A stretch of 13,445 nucleotides of DNA, from the NCBI GenBank assembly GCA_900549855.1, contig URPS01000055.1, positions 1-13,445 of the forward strand, in the 5' to 3' direction. The stretch is from an uncultured bacterium (GTDB lineage Bacteria > Cyanobacteriota > Vampirovibrionia > Gastranaerophilales > Gastranaerophilaceae). This document shows positions 1 through 7,773 of the stretch, in pieces. A model generated the notes under the pieces. It saw nothing but the letters and a program-made list of their open reading frames with translations, was not told where the DNA came from and made no database searches. Made by a program: the position numbers and the translations under genes. Numbering within the stretch: the stretch's first letter is position 1; each line of letters begins with the position of its first letter.

Positions 1-14
1 AAATTCCGCATAAA

Positions 15-52
15 AACAGCACTTTCAGGATTTGAAAGTGCTGTTCGTTTTT
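15..52. terminator. Bidirectional intrinsic terminator
   Basis: A perfect 13-bp stem (AACAGCACTTTCA at 15-27 pairing with 33-45) encloses a 5-nt loop. On the plus strand it is followed by a T-run at 48-52; on the minus strand the A-run at 12-16 gives a T-run after the same stem. It can therefore stop transcripts from both sides: a plus-strand gene left of the window, and the minus-strand transcripts starting near 285 or reading through from the long operon. Confidence 0.9.
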
Positions 53-75
53 GTCATTATAGTTTTTGCTGAAAA

Positions 76-94
76 TTGATGCTTTTTTGATGCT
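76..94 (+). repeat. Two direct TTGATGCT copies with 11-bp period
   Basis: TTGATGCT occurs at 76-83 and again at 87-94, separated by three T's, so the two copies lie on the same face of the helix. This could be a binding site for a dimeric protein or an integrase arm-type site, which would suit the excisionase-like gene at the other end of the window. Chance similarity in T-rich DNA is also possible. Confidence 0.35.
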
Positions 95-187
95 CTTGAA
101 AAATGAATCGTATTCATAACTCAAATATAACGCACCCCACTACAAGAAACGGTGACAAATAATAGTAAAGCTCTTTCGGTATGAATT

Positions 188-247
188 TTATAATTCTTCA
201 GTTTTGAAAGTTGTTTTAGGCATTTTATCGATATTTTTAAGCGCCAT
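188..247 (-). CDS. Candidate 19-residue small ORF (MALKNIDKMPK...)
   Basis: The ORF starts at ATG 247-245 behind AGAGGTG (252-258) at normal spacing and ends at TAA 188-190 after 19 codons. A near-consensus minus-strand promoter lies about 45 bases upstream, and the terminator at 15-45 closes the unit, so promoter, ribosome site, start codon and terminator are all in order. The peptide is polar and Lys/Thr-rich with no signal peptide or recognised family. After the stop, the +2 frame continues with a hydrophobic stretch up to about 120. This may be the surviving start of a broken gene rather than a true small protein. Confidence 0.4.
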   Translation of the reverse strand: MALKNIDKMPKTTFKTEEL

Positions 248-291
248 ATTGCACCTCTAAAACTAAAATCACTCGTAAGATTTATGTGCTT

Positions 292-320
292 ATTATAACA
301 TTGATTTGATTAGAATTCAA
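292..320 (-). promoter_or_regulatory. Extended -10 promoter for the left small unit
   Basis: Read on the minus strand, TTGAAT (320-315), a 17-bp spacer and TATAAT (297-292) match the vegetative promoter consensus. TG at 300-299 makes it an extended -10. Transcription would start near 285 and reach the ORF at 247. It lies just downstream of the Fic stop, so it starts a separate minus-strand transcript in the same direction as the long operon. Confidence 0.75.
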
Positions 321-368
321 CTTAATGATTATTATGTGTGTTAACCTAATTTAATAATTTCACAAATT

Positions 369-1346
369 TTAATTGATAACCCATTGACCACTTCGTTTTC
401 CATTTTCACGCTTAATTAAATTCTTTTCCTGCATAGTTTTCATACGGCGTTTTATAGTTCTCTCCGTTACATTTAATGCTTTAGCGAGTTCATTTTGAGT
501 TATATTCGGATTATCAATTATCAAGTCAATTATTTTTTGTTCTTCCAAAGTGACATCCTTATTGTCACTTTGAATGTCACTTTGGGCTGTTGCTTCCACA
601 AGTGCATCTTTAATGGTTTCAAGCATAAATATAATGAACTCTGTTGATTCACCAGCATAATCGGAATCATTTATTGCCTGATAATATTCGTCCTGCTTTT
701 TATAAATCATTGATTCAACCGGTAAATATGCAAAAATAGGGTCAACCTTTGACAAAATCAATGTTTGCCATAATCTTCCCGTCCTGCCGTTGCCGTCTAA
801 AAACGGATGAATTGATTCAAACTCAAAATGAAAAATGCAAGATTTAATAATGTCATTAGTGTCATCGCTTTTAAGCCATTGCAATAAGTCTTCAACAGTC
901 TGCGGAACATAAGCAGGAAGAGTTCCGACATGTATTACCTCACCGCTTTTGCTGTCAACAACGCCAACAGGCTTTGTACGAAAAGCGCCCGATTCTTCTA
1001 CAAGTCCGCTTGTCATAACACCGTGTGCCTTTAGTAAATCATCAACAGAATATGGGTCGAGCGTATCAAGCAGCTCATAAATCTCATAAGCGTTTTTTAC
1101 TTCTTGTATATCTTTAGGCGGAGCAATAACCATTTTACCGTTAAGCACGGATGTAACCTGCTCCAGAGTTAAAGTATTTTGCTCAATCGCCAATGAATCA
1201 TGAATCGTTCTGATTCTGTTTGCACGGCGCAATTTTGGGTTTTTATCAAAATTTGACAATGCCGATACACTGCCGATAATTCGAGAAATATCAGCCACCA
1301 AAGACACCATTTTATTATTCAGTTTGTATTTTGGAATATAGCTCAT
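369..1346 (-). CDS. Fic-family protein with C-terminal winged helix
   Basis: This 325-residue protein carries a full Fic core, HPFLDGNGRTGR at residues 180-191, with catalytic His180, Asp184/Asn186 and Arg188/Arg191, so AMP (or another nucleotide) transfer to a target protein hydroxyl is plausible. Residues 51-57 (SLAIEQN) match the N-terminal inhibitory helix of class II Fic enzymes, where the glutamate (Glu55) blocks productive ATP binding; it therefore looks self-inhibited. Residues about 268-325 form a helix-turn-helix/winged-helix domain (TQNELAKALNVTERTIKRR), suggesting DNA binding or autoregulation. A linker at about 255-268 carries a short duplication (QSDIQSDN). ATG at 1346 follows AAAGGAG. 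It is last in the operon, 33 nt after Res, with a possible promoter of its own. The target is unknown, and a role in defence is inferred only from position. Confidence 0.93.
   Translation of the reverse strand: MSYIPKYKLNNKMVSLVADISRIIGSVSALSNFDKNPKLRRANRIRTIHDSLAIEQNTLTLEQVTSVLNGKMVIAPPKDIQEVKNAYEIYELLDTLDPYSVDDLLKAHGVMTSGLVEESGAFRTKPVGVVDSKSGEVIHVGTLPAYVPQTVEDLLQWLKSDDTNDIIKSCIFHFEFESIHPFLDGNGRTGRLWQTLILSKVDPIFAYLPVESMIYKKQDEYYQAINDSDYAGESTEFIIFMLETIKDALVEATAQSDIQSDNKDVTLEEQKIIDLIIDNPNITQNELAKALNVTERTIKRRMKTMQEKNLIKRENGKRSGQWVIN
546..584 (-). repeat. Hairpin plus 12-bp in-frame duplication in Fic linker
   Basis: On the minus strand CAAAGTGACA occurs at 584-575 and 572-563 (12-bp period), and its exact reverse complement follows at 555-546 after a 7-nt loop. 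The duplication encodes QSDIQSDN and the inverted arm encodes part of KDVTL. A 10-bp perfect stem inside coding DNA at the Fic/winged-helix junction is unusual. It may be an operator for the protein's own winged helix or a replication-slippage scar. Confidence 0.6.
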
Positions 1347-1378
1347 ATATTTCTCCTTTAAAAAATTTGTAGTGTTTA

Positions 1379-1406
1379 ATTATAGTTTATTCATCACATT
1401 AAGCAA
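1379..1406 (-). promoter_or_regulatory. Possible internal promoter for the Fic gene
   Basis: At the 3' end of Res the minus strand reads TTGCTT (1406-1401), a 16-bp spacer and TATAAT (1384-1379), with the -10 partly overlapping the Res stop codon. Initiation near 1372 would give a short leader with the Fic AAAGGAG site. It would let the Fic gene be expressed apart from the restriction genes. The -35 is imperfect. Confidence 0.5.
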
Positions 1407-4400
1407 GCTCTGATAGCTGTCAACATCGTGGTATTTCACCTTGCTGTTAGACATTTCGTTGAACAGCTTTTTGGCACAAGAAATCTTAGCCTGCTCAATC
1501 GGTCTAAGTTCGAGACTTTCCATTGTGCCTTTTGTTTCGGCAATAAAGAAAACATGTTTTACTGTTCCCTCATAAAAAGCGATTGCCCAGTCGGGAGAAT
1601 AATTACCTACCGGAGTAGGAATCTGGAATGTTCTCGGAAGTTTTGCATATACGCATACTTCTTCCGCTGCGTCCAAATCCTCTGCAAATCTTCTCTCGAT
1701 ACTCTTTTCGGCTGAACCGTCAGTGAACACATAATCCTGAATGGCTTTCTTTGCAAGAAATGCTTTGTCAAAGCTTTGTGTGTTCTTTTCGGCTGTAAAG
1801 ATATTACTGTCGTACTCACCCTCGATTGTGTCATAGGAAATATGCTCAACAATCATTGTAGCTTTCTGCTCATTGATAAGCCTGATAACCTTTGAGATGA
1901 ATTCCTCCGGGTTATTCTTAAACATATAAATTTTATCCATACGAATACCTTGTAAAATTGCAGATACAGTCTTACGGGTAAGTGTAGTACCTTCTGCAAC
2001 CTTGCCGATAAGATCATATTTAATCTGACTTGTTTCAGCGTGTTTAAGCGTTTGAGTCCTTGTTTTTTCGCCTGCAAAAGAAGCTCCACGCTCAACCTCA
2101 TATTCATTCATTTCGTCTTTCTGACGACCGATTGTTGTAGTGTACTGAAGTTCGGAAACAAATAGCTTTTCATCAATGTGAGCAATCGCTTTCTCTATTA
2201 GCTCTTCACTGTCGAATTCAACGGTATAAGCATACTTGTGATTGATTTGCTTCCACAAAGCCTGAAATTCTTTCTTGGCAAAGTTTTCATTGAGCGGATT
2301 ATCTTTAACCTTTGTTTCGTGACCGTCTGTAAACATATCCTTAAGGACACTATCATCATAAACAGCTTGAATAAGCATATGTATGCCATCTGCCATAGGT
2401 TTCAATTCGTCAGAGAATTCCGCAACAGTTCCACTCTTTATATCTTGACGGTAGCTATCCGTAACCTTATCATCATCGTCGATATAATCATTTCTGATAA
2501 GATATTTATAAATCTTGTTGGCAGTGCTGTCGTCAATAAGTGTTGGAACACCATCAACTTTAACATACTTGCCTTTGAAGTATTCTTTAGTTGCAACAGT
2601 AGGTCTGTCATAAAGTACAGTCTTAATATCCGACTGCAAATCCGTAACAAAAGTCTTGTAGCTTTCACTTGCTATAACAGTAAGTGTGTTAATATCGTGT
2701 ACCGAAGCACCACAGCTTTCAACGTCCATACGGTTACCGTTTTGATTTACGCACAAACGCAATCCACGACCAACCTCTTGGCGCTTTGCGGTGTTGCTGT
2801 CAGAGTGTTTAAGGGTACAAATTTGAAATACATTTGGGTTGTCCCAGCCTTCCCGAAGTGCAGAGTGAGAGAAAATAAATCTTGTAGGCTCATCAAAAGA
2901 GAGCAAGCGTTCCTTGTTCTTTAAAATAAGGTCATAGGCTGAAATATCATCGGAAAATTCACTGCCTCTTTTGAGCTTACTGTCAATACTGTGTCCGGTC
3001 TTTTTATCAATACTGAAATAGCCTTTATGTACCGCACTCACATCACTGCAAGTAGATTTCAAATATTTTTGATAAGGTGTATCAAGCAGGGTTGTGTATT
3101 CATTAAGAGCATTCAAATACTCTTCCTCAAACATAACACCGTACTCGCCAAGCACTTCATCGCCGTTCTCGTCATATTGACGATACTTTGCAACCTCATC
3201 AATAAAGAACAAAGAAAGACATTTAATACCCATATTAAAGAGCTTTTCTTCTTTTTCAAAATGAGAAAGAATTGTCTCTCTAATCTGAATACGGCGCATA
3301 TCTTTTTCAGACACATCACCGACAACATCACCGGCTTTGATAACCTCGCCATTTGTAAATGTCACTGTTCCACGAAGTGGGTCAATTTCTGAAATTGTAT
3401 ATCCCTTGTACTGCTCCATTTCCTGCGAAACGAAGTAGAGGTTGCTATCGACACCGAGAATACGAGTTTTTCTCTTTGGTCCGGTACTTTGCATGACTTC
3501 AAATTCAATTTTAGCCATAGGCGGTTTCTTTGCCGATAACACAATCTGTTCAAGGTACAAATAACTGTCCGTACCTCTGAAATTCTTAACTTCAAAGCCT
3601 TTGACTTCAATCTTCTTAACGAGTTTTTTATTGAATGCGTCTAAAGCATCAAGAACATAAACAAGATTATGTTGCTTTGCGTGAGTAGCAGAATAATTGA
3701 GCGTAAAAAGAGGATTGAAATTTTTCAAAGCCTTTTGTGTAACTGCACCGCCCATTTTCTGCGGCTCGTCAAGAATAATAATCGGTCTGTTAGCCTTGAT
3801 TACATCAATCGGACGACGAGAACCAAATTCATCACGCTTTGAGTAAATAATACGAGCTTCCTTACTGCGTCCGTCCTCTTTAAGAGAATAAGCAAAAGCC
3901 TGCGTGTTGATAATCATTACATTTATGCCCGAACTCGATGAAAAATTATCAAGCTGATTCAGGTTTGAACTGTTATAAATAAAGAAACGAGCCTTTTTAC
4001 CATAATGCTCCATAAAATGGTTAGCGGTAATTTCAAAGGATTTCTTTACACCCTCACGAATAGCAATACTTGGAACAACTACAATGAACTTGCTCCAGCC
4101 ATATTTCTTGTTCAGCTCAAACATCGTCTTGATATACACATAGGTTTTACCCGTACCGGTTTCCATTTCAATATCAAGACTGCATCTGCCCAAATCTTTT
4201 ACAAGGGACGGAGAAAGTTTAATGTTATTTTGGCTTTGCAAATTTTGAATATTTTGCAAAAGTTGTTCGTCAGAAAACTCAACAATCTCATTCTTGTATC
4301 CTGTATCATCCATTATTTCGTTTTCATCAAATGATACTTGAGAAGAAAGATTTTGTTCAGTATTTCCCAAATCACGAATATAGTTGATTTTGTCGTGAAA

Positions 4401-4478
4401 GCCTTGTCCGTTAAAGACTTTTACAACTGCGTCAACTGCGTCAGTTTGGTATTGTTGTATTTTGAAATTAAATTTCAT
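1380..4478 (-). CDS. res: Type III restriction enzyme Res subunit (SF2 helicase-nuclease)
   Basis: This 1032-residue protein has the layout and length of type III Res subunits, which associate with Mod to translocate on DNA and cut away from the site. The helicase motifs are visible: Walker A ETGTGKT (106-112), Walker B DEPQ (237-240), SAT (263-265), motif V ALREGWDNPNVFQ (540-552) and motif VI RQEVGRGLRL (566-575). Near the C terminus, Pro962-Asp963 followed by Glu981-Thr-Lys983 gives the PD...ExK nuclease core, so both ATPase and endonuclease look intact. ATG at 4478 follows AAAGG, which overlaps the stop of the upstream HEPN-like gene; the gap is 5 nt. In most type III systems res directly follows mod; here a HEPN-like gene separates them. 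The recognition sequence cannot be read from the protein. Confidence 0.95.
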   Translation of the reverse strand: MKFNFKIQQYQTDAVDAVVKVFNGQGFHDKINYIRDLGNTEQNLSSQVSFDENEIMDDTGYKNEIVEFSDEQLLQNIQNLQSQNNIKLSPSLVKDLGRCSLDIEMETGTGKTYVYIKTMFELNKKYGWSKFIVVVPSIAIREGVKKSFEITANHFMEHYGKKARFFIYNSSNLNQLDNFSSSSGINVMIINTQAFAYSLKEDGRSKEARIIYSKRDEFGSRRPIDVIKANRPIIILDEPQKMGGAVTQKALKNFNPLFTLNYSATHAKQHNLVYVLDALDAFNKKLVKKIEVKGFEVKNFRGTDSYLYLEQIVLSAKKPPMAKIEFEVMQSTGPKRKTRILGVDSNLYFVSQEMEQYKGYTISEIDPLRGTVTFTNGEVIKAGDVVGDVSEKDMRRIQIRETILSHFEKEEKLFNMGIKCLSLFFIDEVAKYRQYDENGDEVLGEYGVMFEEEYLNALNEYTTLLDTPYQKYLKSTCSDVSAVHKGYFSIDKKTGHSIDSKLKRGSEFSDDISAYDLILKNKERLLSFDEPTRFIFSHSALREGWDNPNVFQICTLKHSDSNTAKRQEVGRGLRLCVNQNGNRMDVESCGASVHDINTLTVIASESYKTFVTDLQSDIKTVLYDRPTVATKEYFKGKYVKVDGVPTLIDDSTANKIYKYLIRNDYIDDDDKVTDSYRQDIKSGTVAEFSDELKPMADGIHMLIQAVYDDSVLKDMFTDGHETKVKDNPLNENFAKKEFQALWKQINHKYAYTVEFDSEELIEKAIAHIDEKLFVSELQYTTTIGRQKDEMNEYEVERGASFAGEKTRTQTLKHAETSQIKYDLIGKVAEGTTLTRKTVSAILQGIRMDKIYMFKNNPEEFISKVIRLINEQKATMIVEHISYDTIEGEYDSNIFTAEKNTQSFDKAFLAKKAIQDYVFTDGSAEKSIERRFAEDLDAAEEVCVYAKLPRTFQIPTPVGNYSPDWAIAFYEGTVKHVFFIAETKGTMESLELRPIEQAKISCAKKLFNEMSNSKVKYHDVDSYQSLLNVMNKL

Positions 4479-4483
4479 TTTAA

Positions 4484-5218
4484 TTACCTTTGCGATATAT
4501 TTTTAAAATCTAGTATTTCAAATGCTTTTAATTGTTTTTCATTACATTGTAATTCATTTATCCCATCTTTTTTACTAAAAGAAAATATTCTGAAAAATGC
4601 ATGTAAATCAATATCTTGAGAATCAAAATATTTTGCTAATTCAACAACTGTCATAATTGCCTGTTTTGAATCATTAAATAATTGGTAACAAGATTTTACA
4701 TCTTGGTTTATCGTATCATCATAATAATCTTCAAAATTCATTTTAGATTCAACTTCTTCTAATTCTTCTAAAGAATGATAACCCCTATATGTTCCATCGT
4801 TACTTTTTGAATGTACTAAATTATTTCTTTTCTTGTTTAATCCTTTTAACATTGAAGCACATTTTTCGCTTTGATCAGAATCATCTTTAAAAATAAATTG
4901 CACAATCAAATTGAATTTTGCCATTACCTTTAACATATCAAAATTGTTATAATAATTATCATCTAATATGCACGATGCAATATAATCGTTTAAAAATGCT
5001 TCAACACACATTATAGAAAAAACAATAATTTCAACATAATTTAATTCTATTTTATTTTTGATATCTGAAAACTCATCGTATGAATTTGTTTTTTTATCTA
5101 ATTTCTTTAGTTCCTCAAGATAATCATATGAATCAGATAAATGTTCTAATAAAATGTGTCCATATACGCCACACATTACATTTTCTCTACAAAAACTTTT
5201 TCTATAGTTATTATTCAT
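4484..5218 (-). CDS. HEPN-like protein inserted between mod and res
   Basis: This 244-residue, largely helical protein has no signal peptide or membrane segment. Residues 131-136 read RNNLVH inside KKRNNLVHSKS, which fits the R-x4-H catalytic motif of HEPN-domain RNases found in toxins and abortive-infection proteins. The helices before it (YVEIIVFSIMCVEAFLNDYI, 61-80) fit the four-helix HEPN bundle. The C-terminal 80 residues are not recognised. The start ATG at 5218 is preceded by AAGGAAGG and lies 1 nt after the mod stop; the stop is 5 nt before res, so translation is probably coupled. The gene is visibly more AT-rich than mod and res, which suggests later insertion. RNase activity is inferred from the motif only; a non-catalytic HEPN or surface-sensing role is possible. 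Confidence 0.8.
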   Translation of the reverse strand: MNNNYRKSFCRENVMCGVYGHILLEHLSDSYDYLEELKKLDKKTNSYDEFSDIKNKIELNYVEIIVFSIMCVEAFLNDYIASCILDDNYYNNFDMLKVMAKFNLIVQFIFKDDSDQSEKCASMLKGLNKKRNNLVHSKSNDGTYRGYHSLEELEEVESKMNFEDYYDDTINQDVKSCYQLFNDSKQAIMTVVELAKYFDSQDIDLHAFFRIFSFSKKDGINELQCNEKQLKAFEILDFKNISQR

Positions 5219-5219
5219 A

Positions 5220-7127
5220 TTAGAGTACCTTCCTTACGGTGTCGGGGCTGTAAGTGGCAAAAATCTGTTCAAAGTTCGTTGCGACACTATCGTTTGCCAT
5301 AGAGCTGTCACGCATAACAAAATAATATGGCTTCTGTTTTGCAATTTCTGTAATTACTTCTTCAGTTACATTGTCATCAAAACAAGCAATCAAATAATTA
5401 TCCTCAACATTGAATACTTTCTTGCCGGCAATGGTAGTTTCCTCGATTTTGCTGGAGAGCAGCACGCCTAAATCCAGCATTACTTGGAACAGCAAATCCT
5501 CCGGCGTTCTGTCCTCTTTAATGTTATCTTCAAGGCGAGAGAAAAGCGACTGCTCATACTCGGCAGGGTTGTAGTAGACCTCTTTCATATTGGAAGTGTC
5601 ACACTTAAGAACACGGAAACCGATATCAAGGTTTTGCGTTGCCAAAGGACTATCCTCTTTAATTTTCTTTCCTGCCCTGCGGATGCGCTCCTTGCCGATT
5701 TCACAGATGTTCTTGTATCCTGCTTTGTAGGCTTCGCTCTTCTCATCGGTTACTTCGGGAAGCTGAACCATAATAAACTTGCGGTGTCCGCCATCTTCGG
5801 CATTTAACTTCATTACTGCGTGAGCAGTTGTGGCAGAGCCGGAGAAGAAATCCAAAACATAATAATCTTTTTCAACTATCAAATGCAGTATATATTTCAA
5901 TAATTCAGTTGGTTTTGGGAAATCAAACGGAATACCAAGTGAAACCAATTCCTTGGCAGCGTGACGATTCTCAAACTTGAGGATTAGATCCGACGGTAAC
6001 TGACCTTCCTCCAAGCGAGAGCTAAGCCAAATCTTCGTGTAAATATTCCAAGATGCCTTTCCCTTTGTATCGTAGTTTATCAGCGGAGAGTTATTGGATT
6101 TAATGAAAACAATATCATCATTTTCTAATCCTTTTTTGAAGGTTGTTTCATTCCATCGCCAAGGAAGCCCTTTAGGTGTAATTACTCTTTCTCCATCGGG
6201 GCAAACAATAGGGTACGAAGAACCGCCGTGTTTAAGCGATGCTTGGAACAACCCCATCGTTCTGTATCGTTCTCCCTTTCGACTTCCGCTTTCTTGCACT
6301 TTGTTATATACATTATCTATGAGGTCTTGGCTCATGTCATCTTTCAAGGCTGATGTTGCTTCCACATTTTTCGAATAAACAACAATATAATCAGTGTTTT
6401 GCGTGAAAAATTTTCCTTGGTTATTGCCCGTCTTCATTTGTCGACTGACAATACCGGCTCTATTTGAAGCTCCAAAAATCTCGTCACTCATTGTAATAAC
6501 ATTGTTCAGTTCCGCTTGACCTATACTAATGAATATTAGACCATTATCGGCAAGAATATCTTTTGCAATTCGCAGTCTCGGATAAATCATATTTAGCCAA
6601 TCGGTATGGAAACGACCGTTGCTCTCGGTATTCTGCACCATACGGTTACCTTCCTCATCAAACTGTCCGCTATTTTCAAGATATTCTTCTGTACTTTGAG
6701 CAAAATCATCCTCATACACAAAGTCATTGCCCGTGTTATACGGAGGGTCTATGTAAATCATCTTGATTTTGCCAAGATAGGTTTCTTGCAATAGCTTCAA
6801 TACTTCAAGGTTGTCGCCCTCAATATAAAGATTTTCTGTATTATCAAAATCAACGCTTTCTTCTCTGCAAGGGCGGAGGGTTTTATTTATCGGTGCATTG
6901 GCAAGAAGAACAGACTTCTTCTTGTCCGGCCAAGTGAACTGATAGCGTTCCTCATTGCCGTCAACAACCTTACATGAAATTTCCTGCATAAGTATGTCCT
7001 TATCAATAGCACGAACCACTTCGCCGTTCTCGTCAATCGTTTCCGTAACAGCATTAGGAAACATCTCCGCTAACTTCTTAAAATTCTCATCAGCCTTATT
7101 CGCCGTCTGCATCTTCAATTTATCCAT
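5220..7127 (-). CDS. mod: Type III DNA methyltransferase Mod subunit
   Basis: This 635-residue protein is a beta-class amino-methyltransferase: the catalytic DPPYNTGNDF motif (127-136) comes before the AdoMet-binding DFFSGSATTAH motif (426-436), with KPTELL (405-410) just ahead of it. In this family it methylates adenine at N6 on one strand of the site and gives the Mod-Res complex its sequence specificity. The target-recognition region should be the variable part at about 220-390. Length and order match type III Mod proteins; the C-terminal 200 residues fit the Res-interacting part. ATG at 7127 overlaps the stop of the upstream SieB-like gene by 8 nt (ATGGATAA), with GGAGG at good spacing. 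All catalytic residues are present, so it is probably active. Confidence 0.95.
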   Translation of the reverse strand: MDKLKMQTANKADENFKKLAEMFPNAVTETIDENGEVVRAIDKDILMQEISCKVVDGNEERYQFTWPDKKKSVLLANAPINKTLRPCREESVDFDNTENLYIEGDNLEVLKLLQETYLGKIKMIYIDPPYNTGNDFVYEDDFAQSTEEYLENSGQFDEEGNRMVQNTESNGRFHTDWLNMIYPRLRIAKDILADNGLIFISIGQAELNNVITMSDEIFGASNRAGIVSRQMKTGNNQGKFFTQNTDYIVVYSKNVEATSALKDDMSQDLIDNVYNKVQESGSRKGERYRTMGLFQASLKHGGSSYPIVCPDGERVITPKGLPWRWNETTFKKGLENDDIVFIKSNNSPLINYDTKGKASWNIYTKIWLSSRLEEGQLPSDLILKFENRHAAKELVSLGIPFDFPKPTELLKYILHLIVEKDYYVLDFFSGSATTAHAVMKLNAEDGGHRKFIMVQLPEVTDEKSEAYKAGYKNICEIGKERIRRAGKKIKEDSPLATQNLDIGFRVLKCDTSNMKEVYYNPAEYEQSLFSRLEDNIKEDRTPEDLLFQVMLDLGVLLSSKIEETTIAGKKVFNVEDNYLIACFDDNVTEEVITEIAKQKPYYFVMRDSSMANDSVATNFEQIFATYSPDTVRKVL

Positions 7128-7773
7128 TGTCTTGTTCCTCCATATCGAAATGTGAGATTCTTTTATATTTATCGTGAGAATATCTTAACAAATCATAAAA
7201 ATCGTCGCTTAGCTTATAAAGCGTAGTATTAGAATAACCTGCGTCATATTCCATTGTATCAGGAATATAAATTTGTCGTCCATCTAACTCCATTGTATTA
7301 CTAATTTGTGCTATAGTTGTTTTTTCAGTCGAAACAACAATTTCTTTGTTACTCAGCAATCCCCAACCTTGTTCTTCACATATTAGTTCAATCGGTTGAT
7401 TTTCATTTTTAAGAAACACTCTCAAATAATTCTTGTCCTGTGGAGATAGGGAGTCAACATATTTCCAAAGATTCTCTAAAGTATCTTTTTCTTTGGTTTG
7501 TTCATTTTGTTTATTCTCTTGATATTCTGCCCTTCGCTTAGCTTTTTGTGCAATCATACCCTTGAATACTTTAACTATGCATTTTCCAAATTGAATCAGC
7601 AGGAAGAATAAACAAAAAATCAAAACACCATAAAAAAACTTTCCTACACTATTAGAAATTTCTAATGCTTCGGGTAAAAAAGCAACACATAATATAGAAA
7701 CAGCCAAAGATGCAGTAGATGGGATCAAGTGCTTATCAGCAAATATCTTCAATAAATCAGCAATTTTTTCCAT
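7120..7773 (-). CDS. SieB-like two-TM membrane protein
   Basis: This 217-residue protein has two hydrophobic segments, at about 17-35 and 46-66, then a basic, highly charged stretch (74-98) and a soluble C-terminal part containing LENLWKYVDSLSPQDKNYL (99-117). The architecture and the WxxVDSLSPxD-type motif resemble, from memory, the superinfection exclusion protein B (SieB) family, prophage-encoded membrane proteins that abort infection by other phages. It would sit in the cytoplasmic membrane with the C-terminal domain probably in the cytoplasm. ATG at 7773 follows GGAGG and lies 17 nt inside the end of the DUF4391 gene; the stop overlaps mod. A membrane protein inside a type III restriction operon is unexpected. 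The family call needs a profile search. Confidence 0.75.
   Translation of the reverse strand: MEKIADLLKIFADKHLIPSTASLAVSILCVAFLPEALEISNSVGKFFYGVLIFCLFFLLIQFGKCIVKVFKGMIAQKAKRRAEYQENKQNEQTKEKDTLENLWKYVDSLSPQDKNYLRVFLKNENQPIELICEEQGWGLLSNKEIVVSTEKTTIAQISNTMELDGRQIYIPDTMEYDAGYSNTTLYKLSDDFYDLLRYSHDKYKRISHFDMEEQDNG

Larger units (their letters stand above)
1..368. other. Intergenic left flank without a large gene
   Basis: No ORF of ordinary gene length lies here. The stretch holds a strong bidirectional hairpin terminator, a pair of 8-bp direct repeats one helical turn apart, a 15-bp near-palindrome (103-117, ATGAAT-CGT-ATTCAT), and a minus-strand promoter with a short ORF. No GC-rich hairpin directly follows the Fic stop codon at 369, so the long operon may read through to the hairpin at 15-45. 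The region could be a degraded gene remnant or the edge of an inserted element; the sequence does not decide. Confidence 0.6.

Noticed and set aside
20..60. Catalytic phospholipase D motif in the helicase N terminus (residue numbers)
   Set aside because: The fold is suggested by sequence pattern, but the only nearby histidine is in HEGSK, which is not an HxK motif.
2238..2924. 228-residue plus-strand ORF opposite res
   Set aside because: It is antisense to intact res coding sequence, has no ribosome site, and its composition is that of a reversed coding frame.
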